DNA of 64,000 nt, from the NCBI GenBank assembly GCA_023129715.1, contig JAGMBO010000010.1:1-64000 (forward strand), written 5' to 3'. Positions 1 through 8,150 of this stretch are shown here, in pieces. This stretch comes from Candidatus Eiseniibacteriota bacterium (GTDB lineage: Bacteria; Eisenbacteria; RBG-16-71-46; CAIMUX01; WJJG01). A program made the position numbers and the translations under genes. The stretch's first letter is position 1. Each line of letters opens with the position of its first letter. The notes under the pieces were generated by a model. The model was not told the origin of the DNA, did no database searches, and was given only the letters and a program-made list of their open reading frames with translations.

Positions 1-709
1 CGAATGATCTGCCCTTCTGACCTTCTGGGAATGCACACCCCGCGGGGGGGGAGCAGCTCCGCGCGGGGCGTGCCGCGCTGTGAACCCATCGCAGAACTCA
101 CCATCGTCAACCGAAAATGGAACATCCCGGAATCGCACGCACCGTAATCTGCAACTGAGGCCAACAACGGCACGCTATGCTGCAAGGAAAGTCTGGATCT
201 GTCACGCTAAGTAATCAGCAGAAGGGCTTCAGAATAATGTGGCAGGCTACATATAACCTTCAATCCGAACCGTTCGTCTGGACGGCTACGGCTGATTCCA
301 TCCTTCAGAAACTCGAGCGCCTATGTAAAGCTATCGCAGGGACACGACACTAGGGAGTTGTGCGGTCGAAGGGAGTCAAGATCACCCAGGTGCCGCATCC
401 CGGACTCACAATCACGCTCCGACCGCCTGGAGCGGCTTCCCATGTTGGGTCTCCGGGAGCGAGACTGGCGATTCGGATGGTCCCGTGGTCCGGACTGGGC
501 CCTCAGCGACACCCTCGCCCTTGCCAATACGGCACAACTCACATGGCAGGAATGGGTTAGGGACCCGTCCCGCTCCGAGGCGTCGGGGCACTGGTCCTGG
601 CGGCCTCCGCCGACACAGATACGCCCGCCTGATCCTCGCCGTGCGATTGTGAACTGCACGGGTGTCCGTGTGAGTCACGATTGGATCTCGGCGTTCGTCA
701 AACATGTAA
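1..709. other. no convincing gene; left-edge accessory DNA
   Basis: I see no gene here that I can support. Open frames exist on both strands, but none has a recognisable domain, a good ribosome binding site or a signal peptide, and they overlap each other as expected for GC-rich non-coding DNA. The right end runs into the decayed sorting-domain gene that begins around 710, so part of this stretch may be the older, unrecognisable 5' portion of that gene. Confidence 0.5.
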
Positions 710-1209
710 CTGACGTGTACGACTGCTTCCTTCCGCCCGTCACGCTCGATCGTCTCGACAACTGTAGGTCAGGATGGCGGGCTCTGGGTGATGCCCCTGC
801 AGTGCGAACTCCCGTCCTCCGCCCCACCCGCGGCGGATGTCGCCCCATTCAACGTGCGTGCCTTCCCGAATCCGGGATCGCGTCAGGTCGATTTCTGCTT
901 CTGTCTACCCACAGATGGAGCCGTGCAGGCAAGCAGCCGCGGCATCACCGGACGCCGGGTGGGGGTGCTCCTCGATGCGACGTTCCATGCTGACCGGCGC
1001 AACCGGATATGAGATGGGAAGAACGGTGCCGGCACACCGGTTGCAGCCGGGAGCTATCTGGTGCGCATCACGACGGCCGACAGGTATGCGGCCACGGGGC
1101 GCCTGCTGATCGTCCGATCAGACCCCGCTGGCGGAGGGCATCCGTGGCCCAGCCGGATCGAGACGGACGCGCTCGCGGCCACCGGCTGGGTCTTGAATCT
1201 CCGGCCGTG
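710..1209 (+). pseudogene. decayed FlgD-like C-terminal sorting domain
   Basis: One frame reads from about 710 to a TGA at 1207-1209, interrupted by an in-frame TGA at 1010-1012. The translation carries VRAFPNPGSRQVDF, then ITGRRVGVLLDATFHA, the stop, then DGKNGAGTPVAAGSYLVRI and GRLLIVR. This is the layout of the FlgD-like/type IX-type C-terminal domain: a P-N-P strand, a G-R-x-V strand, W-D-G, A-x-G-x-Y and a final strand. The stop falls where the family has the Trp of W-D-G, so a TGG to TGA change is the simplest explanation. The N-terminal secreted portion cannot be recovered. It resembles the intact domain that ends the gene at 1597-3219. Confidence 0.6.
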
Positions 1210-1596
1210 AGCGATTAGTATTCATGTACAAGAGGATCAGCAATCCTGAACGTTCGCAGGCAGACGGGTGAGTGCACCGGAGCCTGACCAGCGACGGCCT
1301 CAGGTCCGTGGCGAGACTCCTGCAGAAGGGAGGTGACGGCCCATGGAGAGGGGAGTCCTGATCTTCATGCCGATTGTCTTGCCTTTCCGGGGGGTCACCG
1401 GGGCCCCGTGATTCCAGATCCGCGGCGGGCATCTCCGTGCTCCGCATTGTTGCAGTTGGTCCCGGTTGCCGGTCTTCATCGGATGAGGTGCAGTGCGCAG
1501 CGAGGCGTACTCTCCCGTCGGGGCCACGACGCCTTGGCGGGCGGGTGCCCCATCGCTCGGGTTGTGGAGATGGGCAAGAGAGCGGGGGAGAAGACA
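1210..1596 (+). other. intergenic leader; no gene seen
   Basis: About 390 bases lie between the decayed sorting-domain gene and the secreted-protein gene that starts at 1597. The frame of that downstream gene is open back to 1333, but the translation there has no secretion signal and is Arg/Pro/Ser-rich, like random GC-rich sequence. I therefore treat this as untranslated leader. A possible in-frame ATG at 1570 would add nine residues to the downstream protein. Confidence 0.4.
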
Positions 1597-3219
1597 ATGA
1601 CACGCTATGGCCGTTTAGTACTCTACGGAGCGTTGATGCTCCTTCTGGCCGCGCCGGCGATGGCCGATTGGCATCCGGGTGATGGCCACAAGATGCATTA
1701 CCCTCAGCTACCCGACCGGAGCGGTTGGGATGTGGAGCTCTTCCGTCACTTCCTGGCGGATGACTGGGAGTGCTCGGAATCAGGACCCGTCACGGATATT
1801 CATTTCTGGTTTTCCTGGTATGGGGATGATCTTGGCGAACTGACGATTGTTGATGTCTCGATTTGGGATGATGCCGGTGGGGTTCCCGGCAATATGCTGT
1901 GGGGACAGCTGTTCGAGAATGTTCCCTATGTGCCCTACGGACAGGGCCCGCAAGGTTGGTATGCGCCGGAGGGACCGGCCTGGGAGCCCAACAACCATTT
2001 CGAGTACTTCCAGGTGAATCTCCAGGACATCGACGAACCGTTCTATCAGGAGGCGGGGACCCGCTACTGGCTGATGATCATGGTGGACTGGCCGACCGGG
2101 ATCCAGGCCCCTCCCGGCTGGAAGACCTCTCAGGACCACTTTGGTGCTCCACCGGTCTGGATGAACTGGTACGCGCCCCCGGAGTGGGTGGTGCTCACGG
2201 AGCCGACTGGAGAGCCGCTGAGTCTCGCCTTTGTCATCACCGGTGGCGAGCCCCATACCTACAAGTGGGAACAGCTCCCGGATCTGGACGTCACGGGCAT
2301 CGACGTCGACGCGACCTGGGGTGACGAGTACCTGCTGGCCGACGACTACCTGTGCACGCAGACCGGCCCGATCACCAAGATCTCCATCTGGGGGTCCTGG
2401 CTGTCGGACTACTACGGAATAGATCCGTCGGAGATTTCCTTCACGCTGAGCATTCATGATGACATCCCGGTTGGTCCGGACGGCTGGAGCATTCCGGGTG
2501 AGCTCTTATGGTGGTTCGAATTCCAGCCGGGGATGTTCGATGTGGACGTATATGCGTCAGAGATCGAGGAAGGCTGGCTCTGGCCGCCGGATGAGTACGC
2601 GCCTGACGCGGACTGGACCTGCTGGCGCTACACCTTCCCGATCGATTCCCTGTGGGCCTTCTGCCAGCAGGGTACGGAAGATGAGCCGATTGTCTACTGG
2701 TTGGATCTCCAGGCGACACCCCGCGATCCCAATGCCAAGTTTGGCTGGAAGACCTCGGTGGATCATTGGAACGATGATGCCGTTTGGGTCTGGGGAGAGG
2801 AGCCCTACGCGGGGATCGATTGGCAGGAACTGAGATATCCATTTGGCCATCCGTGGTACACGGAATCCATCGATCTGGCGTTCCGAATCGATGGTGTTGC
2901 TGAACCCTCTGCGGCTCCTGAGCAGCAGGAGCTGCCGGACGGGTTCGGTCTGCAGATCACCTCACCTAATCCCTTCAGAGAGGAGGCGATGATCTCATTC
3001 GATGTGCCCGCCGAGGGAGGAGACGTGACCCTCGAGATCTTCGACTTGGAGGGACGGTGCGTCAGCACGCTGGTCGATGGGTTCCAGACCGGAGGCCGTC
3101 ACAACGTGCTGTGGCAGGGTGTGGATGAGACCGGTAGCGCGGTTCGCTCGGGACTCTACATGTGCCGCCTGCAGGCACCGGGATTCGAGCAGTCAGTGAA
3201 GCTGGTGATCATGCCGTAG
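1597..3219 (+). CDS. secreted protein, duplicated DUF7901-like domain plus sorting domain
   Basis: A predicted 540-residue exported protein. It begins with a signal peptide (MTRYGRLVLYGALMLLLAAP, cleavage near AMA-D). Two similar domains of roughly 200 residues follow. Each has the pattern of W/Y-x-Q-L-P-D, L-A-D-D-(W/Y)-x-C, G-P-(V/I)-T-(D/K)-I and W-x-S-W, and a later G-W-K-T-S near the domain end. This matches a family (DUF7901-like, assigned from memory) seen in environmental bacteria. The last 90 residues are a FlgD-like sorting domain (NPFREEAMISF, DLEGRCVSTLVDG, SGLYMCRL), implying surface attachment or secretion through a type IX-like route. The ATG at 1597 follows a GGGGGAG site by six bases; ATG 1570 is possible. 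Its biochemical role is unknown. Confidence 0.75.
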   Translation: MTRYGRLVLYGALMLLLAAPAMADWHPGDGHKMHYPQLPDRSGWDVELFRHFLADDWECSESGPVTDIHFWFSWYGDDLGELTIVDVSIWDDAGGVPGNMLWGQLFENVPYVPYGQGPQGWYAPEGPAWEPNNHFEYFQVNLQDIDEPFYQEAGTRYWLMIMVDWPTGIQAPPGWKTSQDHFGAPPVWMNWYAPPEWVVLTEPTGEPLSLAFVITGGEPHTYKWEQLPDLDVTGIDVDATWGDEYLLADDYLCTQTGPITKISIWGSWLSDYYGIDPSEISFTLSIHDDIPVGPDGWSIPGELLWWFEFQPGMFDVDVYASEIEEGWLWPPDEYAPDADWTCWRYTFPIDSLWAFCQQGTEDEPIVYWLDLQATPRDPNAKFGWKTSVDHWNDDAVWVWGEEPYAGIDWQELRYPFGHPWYTESIDLAFRIDGVAEPSAAPEQQELPDGFGLQITSPNPFREEAMISFDVPAEGGDVTLEIFDLEGRCVSTLVDGFQTGGRHNVLWQGVDETGSAVRSGLYMCRLQAPGFEQSVKLVIMP

Positions 3220-3271
3220 GGACGCGCTGGAACCGCTCACTTGGATTCAGATCGGAAGTGGATACGGCAAC

Positions 3272-3307
3272 GAGCCGGCCCGCCACACGCAGATGGCGGG
3301 TCGGCTC
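3272..3307. terminator. bidirectional hairpin terminator between convergent genes
   Basis: A 14-bp stem (GAGCCGGCCCGCCA / TGGCGGGTCGGCTC, one wobble position) closes an 8-base loop. It lies between the plus-strand gene ending at 3219 and the minus-strand gene ending at 3381. There is no clear T-run, as in many GC-rich genomes. Confidence 0.55.
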
Positions 3308-3380
3308 ACGGTTGACGGCGATGTTCATGCAGCCGGATGCCAGGCGCACTGCTCATCGCCGGAGTCAAACATGAAACTTC

Positions 3381-5183
3381 TCACCCAGGCTGACCCGATG
3401 TCAGAGGCAGAAGCCGCTCGACCGTGTGACGAAGCCGGGCGAGGTCATCTAGAAAGCGTTTCCGCTCTTCTTCGATGAACCGCTCCGTGAGCCGGCGATA
3501 ATACTCAATCCCGTTCAGTAGGTTGTCCCTGAATTCCCGCAGATCCTCGGGCCCGTGAGCGGACGGTTTCAGAGAGCACTTGTCGATTTCGCCGCGGAGG
3601 TAGTCGACATAGAGCGCGAGTTCGCGGATGAACATGTGTGGGCGGTCGGTAACGGTCTTGAGGGACGACCGTCCGTATAAGTGGTCCACCATCTCCTGCA
3701 ACGTGGCGGTCCTTGAGAAGTTCGCGATGCCCGGGCCGCAGCAGACGGCGGGAGTGGCGTCCGGGTCGATGCCGTGCTTGAGCGTAGCCCCACCCGCGAG
3801 ATCATAGCAGATGCAGGACTTGGCGAGGACGCTCTCCAACACCTTGGGAAGCTGCGCGGCAGGGATGTTCTCCTCAGGAAGGTGCTTGATCTTGCGCCTC
3901 TGGTAGTTGTGGGAGGCGGAGCAGATCGGAACGTCGGTGAATTCAGTGTTGGATACGACGAGCCCTCTGGGACAAGGGCTGCCGGGACGGCCCTCTCGGA
4001 TGCGGTGCCGGCGGAGCTCTTCGCTGGCAGAGGTGCGGAGGTTCCAGAAAGGGATCCCGAGCGGGGAACTGTCGCTCAGGTACACGTCCTGGTGCGTGGC
4101 TGAAGCAAGCTTGGCCAGGTGCGTGTCGTCAAGGTTCGTCACCTCAGGCACGAGCAGGAAGGGGGTGCCCCAGCCGGTGCCGTCGACGTTGTAGTACTTC
4201 AGCAGGAGTTCGTTCTCAGTGGCGGTGCCGATGCCACCTTGCGCTGTAATGCGCACTTCGTGGGGTGCCTTGGCCCGCGATTGGCCGCGGGAGGCGAGAG
4301 CCTGGTTGTAGATGCCGTGTAGCATCTCGATGAGTTCGAGCCGCTTTTGTTTGAACTCCTCCAGGATTGGTCCCATCAAGTGTCCGTTGGTAGGGAAGGA
4401 GTGACCGCCACAGTTGAGGCCCGATTCGATGCGATACTCGGACACCCATAAGCCCCGTCGTGCGAGAAACGTGCCCTGTATCATCGCGGAGCGGAAATCA
4501 CTCACTTTCAGGATGATCTGCTTCCGGAGACCGCCGCTCTCGTCGGGGAGGAAATCGACGAACCGGGAGAGATAGCTATAGAGGCGTGGGTTCATGCCGG
4601 CAGAGAAGACAATCGAAGACCGCAGAGTACTGTTGGCGTAGCCGCGCAATGCCGACATGGCGGTGCTGGACTCGCGCGTCGTCCGCTGGCCTTCGCGGTG
4701 CAGGTCGTAATCAACCTTGGCCATGATGTTCACGTCGATACTGCCCGGCACGGCGCGGCGGCGGAGTTCATCCTGCATCCGAGCTTTCTCGATCGGGTCG
4801 GTTGTCGCCGACATGTCACGGTGGGCCCGCTTGAGCGGCGTCTCTGGGAGCAGCTCGTAATAGCGCGTGATCTCGGTGCCTTCTTCGAATGGGGAACTCT
4901 GCAAGGCTTCTGTCTGGCGTTGCACCAAGTGGTCCATGAGGTTCAGATAGGCTGTGATCCGGCGGGCACGGGCATCCTCGTCGCGGCTGGAGATTCTCTC
5001 GTAGGGTTCGCCCTCCTTGTCGCAATGGAACTTCCGCATCTGCTCTATGAGGATGTCGTCGATGAGCGAGATCACCGAAGAAATGCCGTACTTGGCCACC
5101 CGCAGCGGGGTGTCGACGGTAAACCCGGTGCCCATTACTGGGACGTGAAAAGTATGCATGCTTCGAATTGTCGAACCTGCCAT
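3381..5183 (-). CDS. conserved 600-residue protein of unknown function
   Basis: A 600-residue soluble protein with no signal peptide or membrane segment. I believe close relatives occur as uncharacterised proteins in Bacteroidetes; they begin at the equivalent of the internal Met 9 (position 5159), whose sequence MHTFHVPVMGTGFTVDTP looks like a conserved N-terminus. Residues 325-375 contain AQGGIGTATENE, then DGTGWGTPFLLVPEV and YLSDSSPLGIPF. The Gly-rich pattern recalls the phosphate-binding half of FMN-dependent TIM barrels, but that is a weak resemblance. The C-terminal third has clustered cysteines (ICSASHNY, KSCICYD, AVCCGPG), possibly binding metal or a cluster. The gene stands alone, convergent with the secreted-protein gene, and has no obvious partner. 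I do not assign a function. Confidence 0.75.
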   Translation of the reverse strand: MAGSTIRSMHTFHVPVMGTGFTVDTPLRVAKYGISSVISLIDDILIEQMRKFHCDKEGEPYERISSRDEDARARRITAYLNLMDHLVQRQTEALQSSPFEEGTEITRYYELLPETPLKRAHRDMSATTDPIEKARMQDELRRRAVPGSIDVNIMAKVDYDLHREGQRTTRESSTAMSALRGYANSTLRSSIVFSAGMNPRLYSYLSRFVDFLPDESGGLRKQIILKVSDFRSAMIQGTFLARRGLWVSEYRIESGLNCGGHSFPTNGHLMGPILEEFKQKRLELIEMLHGIYNQALASRGQSRAKAPHEVRITAQGGIGTATENELLLKYYNVDGTGWGTPFLLVPEVTNLDDTHLAKLASATHQDVYLSDSSPLGIPFWNLRTSASEELRRHRIREGRPGSPCPRGLVVSNTEFTDVPICSASHNYQRRKIKHLPEENIPAAQLPKVLESVLAKSCICYDLAGGATLKHGIDPDATPAVCCGPGIANFSRTATLQEMVDHLYGRSSLKTVTDRPHMFIRELALYVDYLRGEIDKCSLKPSAHGPEDLREFRDNLLNGIEYYRRLTERFIEEERKRFLDDLARLRHTVERLLPLTSGQPG

Positions 5184-5457
5184 TCCAAACTTGATGTGTT
5201 CCGGGCCACGGCGGAGCCAATGCGGCCCGAGTGTGATCGATCTTACTCCGTAGCCGAACCCTGACCGATTCCTTACAGCCTGAAGCGGACTCCCCGCAGG
5301 ATTGGTCGGCGCGTGACCACTGCGGGGACCATGACAAAATCGTGGGGAGGCTACCAGACAGACCAGCCGCGAGCAACCGCGAACTCCACAACGGGTACGT
5401 CCTCCTCGACATCGAGGATCTGCCCACTGCGTGTGGGCCTTCCCGCGCCACGCTCAC

Positions 5458-5590
5458 CGGTTTCCCAGACTGCCCGAAGAGGCCATCGCTGTCGTGGACG
5501 AGGAAGCGTGGAGTCGCATCCCAGGCCGTCGCCTGAGGGCGAGTCCAGTCGGGCCAGGGCCTGCGGAAGGCGACCCGGAACACCCGGTCG
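5458..5590 (-). pseudogene. decayed integrase-core transposase fragment
   Basis: On the minus strand this segment translates to RPWPDWTRPQATAWDATPRF followed by LVHDSDGLFGQ. It resembles the rve integrase-core region of IS transposases, which typically reads like P-T-A-x-W-x-x-Q-Q, then P-R-(F/Y)-L-(V/I)-x-D-x-D-G-x-(F/Y)-G, where the Asp of the D-x-D is catalytic. The match is about 40 residues long; the flanking sequence is out of frame or unrecognisable and no terminal inverted repeats are visible. I read it as an old insertion sequence worn down to a scrap. A chance match in a GC-rich open frame cannot be fully excluded. Confidence 0.4.
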
Positions 5591-5652
5591 CCGGCCTGGG
5601 CAATCGGCCACGCCTCTGGGTCCGCAGGTAGACAGCGAGTGCTGCTGCGGGG

Positions 5653-5708
5653 CGGCACCTCCAGGGCGGCACCTCCAGGGCGGCACCTCCAGGGCGCCGT
5701 CTCCAGGG
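5653..5708. repeat. 14-bp tandem repeat, three exact copies plus one divergent
   Basis: The unit CGGCACCTCCAGGG occurs three times without change (5653-5694). A fourth copy, CGCCGTCTCCAGGG (5695-5708), differs at the start. The array is non-coding, about 120 bases upstream of the HTH regulator gene. Confidence 0.9.
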
Positions 5709-5790
5709 CCAAGGTAGTCGGGGGCGTCAGGGCCGCCTGGCCGCAGGTAGTTACGGCCTTTTCGCAGACCAGGGGCGCATCCAAGTAAAA

Positions 5791-5815
5791 TAAACTAGAC
5801 ATAGAGTAAAGTTTA
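5791..5815. promoter_or_regulatory. AT-rich inverted repeat upstream of the HTH gene
   Basis: TAAACT (5791-5796) and AGTTTA (5810-5815) form a 6-bp inverted repeat with a 13-base spacer. It sits 15 bases before the HTH regulator's start codon, inside an AT-rich island that stands out from GC-rich surroundings. This is where a promoter and an autoregulatory operator would be expected. Binding is inferred. Confidence 0.45.
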
Positions 5816-5830
5816 CCGTACATTGAGCCC

Positions 5831-6070
5831 ATGAAGGTCCGGCACGACATCCAGAGCCATTTGAGGCGCTACCGGCTTCTGGCCGACGGCCTGACGCAGC
5901 AGGAACTTGCAGAGAAATCGGGAGTTACGCGGCAGACGATCCACTCGATCGAGAAGGGCAAGTACAGCCCCTCGGTCGGTCTGGCGCTGCGTCTGGCTGA
6001 GATTCTTGGGGTCCGTGTGGAGGATCTTTTCGAATTGGGAGAATTGGGAAAGGAGAAGGATGATGTCTAG
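5831..6070 (+). CDS. XRE/Cro-type HTH transcriptional regulator
   Basis: A 79-residue protein that is essentially one helix-turn-helix domain of the small Cro/C1 (YgzD-like) type. The core reads LTQQELAEKSGVTRQTIHSI, then EKGKYSPSVGLALRLAEIL and VEDLF; the second and third helices are QELAEKSG and TRQTIHSIEKG. Such short regulators normally sit in front of a membrane protein gene they control, and here the next gene, encoding a multi-pass membrane protein, overlaps the regulator's last codons. The AT-rich inverted repeat just upstream is the obvious candidate operator. Family identity is clear; the target and signal are not. Confidence 0.9.
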   Translation: MKVRHDIQSHLRRYRLLADGLTQQELAEKSGVTRQTIHSIEKGKYSPSVGLALRLAEILGVRVEDLFELGELGKEKDDV

Positions 6071-6782
6071 GCTGCTTGCCCGATTCGGCTGGCGTCCGGC
6101 CCCGGCAACGCTCGTTGCCACCGGCGTGGTCATCCTGGGTTTTGTGCTCTGCAATATCAGTTGGGGCTATCTCTGGGTTGTGGCCCTTGGCACTTTTGGC
6201 CCCGGCCTCCTGCGTGAATTGGGGCTGCTGCGAGACAAGGACGAGTTCGAGCGGCGCGCCGCCCATCGCGCCGGCTACCATGCCTACCTGGTGGGGGGCC
6301 TGGTCACGTTTCTCCTGTTAGCCCACTTCCGCGCCAACGAACACCCCATCCAGGAACCATCTTCATTGGTGACGGCGATCTTCATCGTGTTCTGGTTCAC
6401 GTGGTTGCTCAGCTCTCTGCTGTCCTATTGGGGGCCGCGCAAAACAGCTTCCCGGCTCCTCGTCGTATTCGGGTCTGTTTGGCTCTTGTTCGTGATCCTT
6501 TCCAACACCGGCCCGGAGTGGAGGGGACCGATGGGCATCATCATGCATTCCCTATTGGCGATCCCGTTCTTCGCGCTGGCATATGCCGCTCGTCGCTGGC
6601 CGCGGATTGCGGGAGTGCTGCTGCTGGGCATATCTGGTTTCTTTTTCTATTTCTTCGGGCTCTTCGAGATCGTGGGGGAGAACCCGTTGGAGAAGGGGCG
6701 TCCCGTTGTGATTGTTCTTTTTGTGGGCCCCCTGGTGGCGAGTGGGCTTGCACTTCTACGCGTTGGATCGCAGGAGGAGTGA
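6063..6782 (+). CDS. multi-pass inner-membrane protein paired with HTH regulator
   Basis: A 239-residue protein with about seven hydrophobic segments, for example LVATGVVILGFVLCNISWGY, YLVGGLVTFLLLAHF, TAIFIVFWFTWLLSSLLSYW, LLVVFGSVWLLFVIL and VLLLGISGFFFYFFGLF. A charged stretch around residues 55-70 (LRDKDEFERRAAHRAGYHAY) lies between the second and third segments. I do not recognise a specific family; small membrane proteins of this kind commonly follow YgzD-type regulators. The start at 6063 is preferred over the adjacent ATG at 6060 because AAGGAG at 6050-6055 is then seven bases away. The gene overlaps the regulator's stop by eight bases, so the two are translationally coupled. Confidence 0.75.
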   Translation: MSRLLARFGWRPAPATLVATGVVILGFVLCNISWGYLWVVALGTFGPGLLRELGLLRDKDEFERRAAHRAGYHAYLVGGLVTFLLLAHFRANEHPIQEPSSLVTAIFIVFWFTWLLSSLLSYWGPRKTASRLLVVFGSVWLLFVILSNTGPEWRGPMGIIMHSLLAIPFFALAYAARRWPRIAGVLLLGISGFFFYFFGLFEIVGENPLEKGRPVVIVLFVGPLVASGLALLRVGSQEE

Positions 6783-6800
6783 GAACTGGGAGGGAGGACC

Positions 6801-7907
6801 ATGAAAACGAGAAGCGTAGCGAGAAAGGCGTTCATGATGATGGCCGGCGGAGTCGTTCTCGCCAGCCTCATATTCTTGCTCTCGTCCTGCGTTGCTGAGA
6901 TGCAGGCCGATGCTGTCGAGCAGGCCTATGAACTGAGGATGATGGGCAACGCCGACTCAGCCCAAGCGATCCTGGAGCAGGTATTGGCCGCAGACTCAAC
7001 GCATGCCGCAGCGTGGTTCGAGTTGGCGCGGACCAAACAGCACATCGGTCTGGGGAATCCGCGGCTGTTGATGGAAAGACTCGGGAGTTTGCAGCAGGCT
7101 GCGGAGAACGCTACTGCCAACGACCCGGCCAACGTCACCTACGCCTACTACAAGGGCTACGTCAGCTTCTTCCGAGCGTATGCCTCCTTCATGCGGGGTC
7201 AACCGGATGCCGCGGAAAGGGTCGCCGAGGTGATTGCTGCCTATGAGGCTGTGCTCAAGTTGGATCCGGACTTCCATGAAGCGCGGCTCTATCTCGTCGA
7301 GATCCTTTGCGCTCCCGGCGAAATGGGTGGTGATGTCGCCAAGGCAGAAGTTCACGTCAAGCAACTGGAAGAGCGGGATCCGGTATCGGGTGCTAAGGCG
7401 CGGGAGTTGATCCTGGCTGAAGATGTTGACCGCGTTCAGTTCTGGAAGACGAGGCTGGAAGAGAATCCCGGGAGCGCCGACCTGATGGAGCAACTAGGGA
7501 GAGCGTACCTCTACCAGGAAAAGATGGAAGAGGGCATGCAACAGCTTGAAGCGGCGCTGCAGACGGATCCAACCAAGCAGCTTCTCCTGCTCGATATGGC
7601 CAGGTACCACGTGATGGTCTTCCGGCAGGATGCATCTCAATCAAAGACAGCCTTGCCCATGGCGAAGGAGGCGATCAGCCGCTATCTGAAGACAGAGCCG
7701 ATACGGCCGCTGCGGGCTTATGCCCTGCATACGCTGGCTCGGATCGAGGGGAGCCTGGGGTCAAGGGAAGCTGCCGCGACGCTGTTCGATGAGGCACAAG
7801 AGCAGGATCCCCATGTTTCCAAGGCCTTCGCGGTACCGTCCGACATTCTGTTCACGAAGTTGGATGAGGTCACCCACTTTCATAGGTTTTTCTCTCGGCC
7901 GTTCTAG
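6801..7907 (+). CDS. TPR-repeat lipoprotein
   Basis: A 368-residue lipoprotein. The N-terminus has Lys/Arg residues, a hydrophobic core and the lipobox LLSSC, giving a lipidated Cys near residue 29. The mature part is helical with several tetratricopeptide-like units, visible around residues 40-70 (AYELRMMGNADSAQAILEQV), 140-160, 225-255 (LMEQLGRAYLYQEKMEEGMQ) and 300-330. TPR proteins are scaffolds, so the partner is probably an envelope protein. It follows the membrane protein gene by 18 bases and likely shares its transcript. The transcript probably ends at the strong hairpin 16 bases after the stop codon. No enzymatic domain is visible. Confidence 0.8.
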   Translation: MKTRSVARKAFMMMAGGVVLASLIFLLSSCVAEMQADAVEQAYELRMMGNADSAQAILEQVLAADSTHAAAWFELARTKQHIGLGNPRLLMERLGSLQQAAENATANDPANVTYAYYKGYVSFFRAYASFMRGQPDAAERVAEVIAAYEAVLKLDPDFHEARLYLVEILCAPGEMGGDVAKAEVHVKQLEERDPVSGAKARELILAEDVDRVQFWKTRLEENPGSADLMEQLGRAYLYQEKMEEGMQQLEAALQTDPTKQLLLLDMARYHVMVFRQDASQSKTALPMAKEAISRYLKTEPIRPLRAYALHTLARIEGSLGSREAAATLFDEAQEQDPHVSKAFAVPSDILFTKLDEVTHFHRFFSRPF

Positions 7908-7922
7908 TGCGGGTTGAGTGCA

Positions 7923-7971
7923 GCCGCCACCCCGGCCTGGATTCACTAGGCTTCCGGGCCGGGGTGGCGGC
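7923..7971. terminator. strong GC hairpin after the TPR lipoprotein
   Basis: GCCGCCACCCCGGCC (7923-7937) pairs perfectly with GGCCGGGGTGGCGGC (7957-7971) around a 19-base loop. It lies directly after the end of the regulator-membrane-TPR cluster and before the purine genes. There is no T-run. Confidence 0.65.
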
Positions 7972-8150
7972 GGGGCGCCGCCGCTGATCCTCGCCGGGCA
8001 CGCGGAGAGAGCTGCTTGACGCCGGTTCCTGACGTGGCAAAGTGGCCGGTGGGAAGCGCAGGGGTCCCGCGTCGACGGACGGTCGGCGAGGGGTGCAGGC
8101 GAGGGCCACTGAACCAGCGCATGGAATAGCGGAATCCGTGGAGGCGTGAG

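Larger units (their letters stand above)
5184..5790. other. intergenic accessory stretch
   Basis: About 600 bases separate two divergent genes. The stretch holds a decayed transposase fragment on the minus strand (about 5458-5590) and a 14-bp tandem repeat (5653-5708). Apart from these I see nothing. Long open frames on both strands are Arg/Pro-rich and look like compositional artefacts. Confidence 0.5.

Noticed and set aside
1010-1012. TGA read as tryptophan (recoding)
   Set aside because: The stop replaces a Trp in one decayed domain only. Trp in intact genes is TGG, and many genes in the window end in TGA, so recoding is unlikely.
4816-5850. 344-residue minus-strand open frame
   Set aside because: It overlaps the 600-residue gene in another frame and only a short fragment resembles a transposase; kept as a remnant, not a gene.
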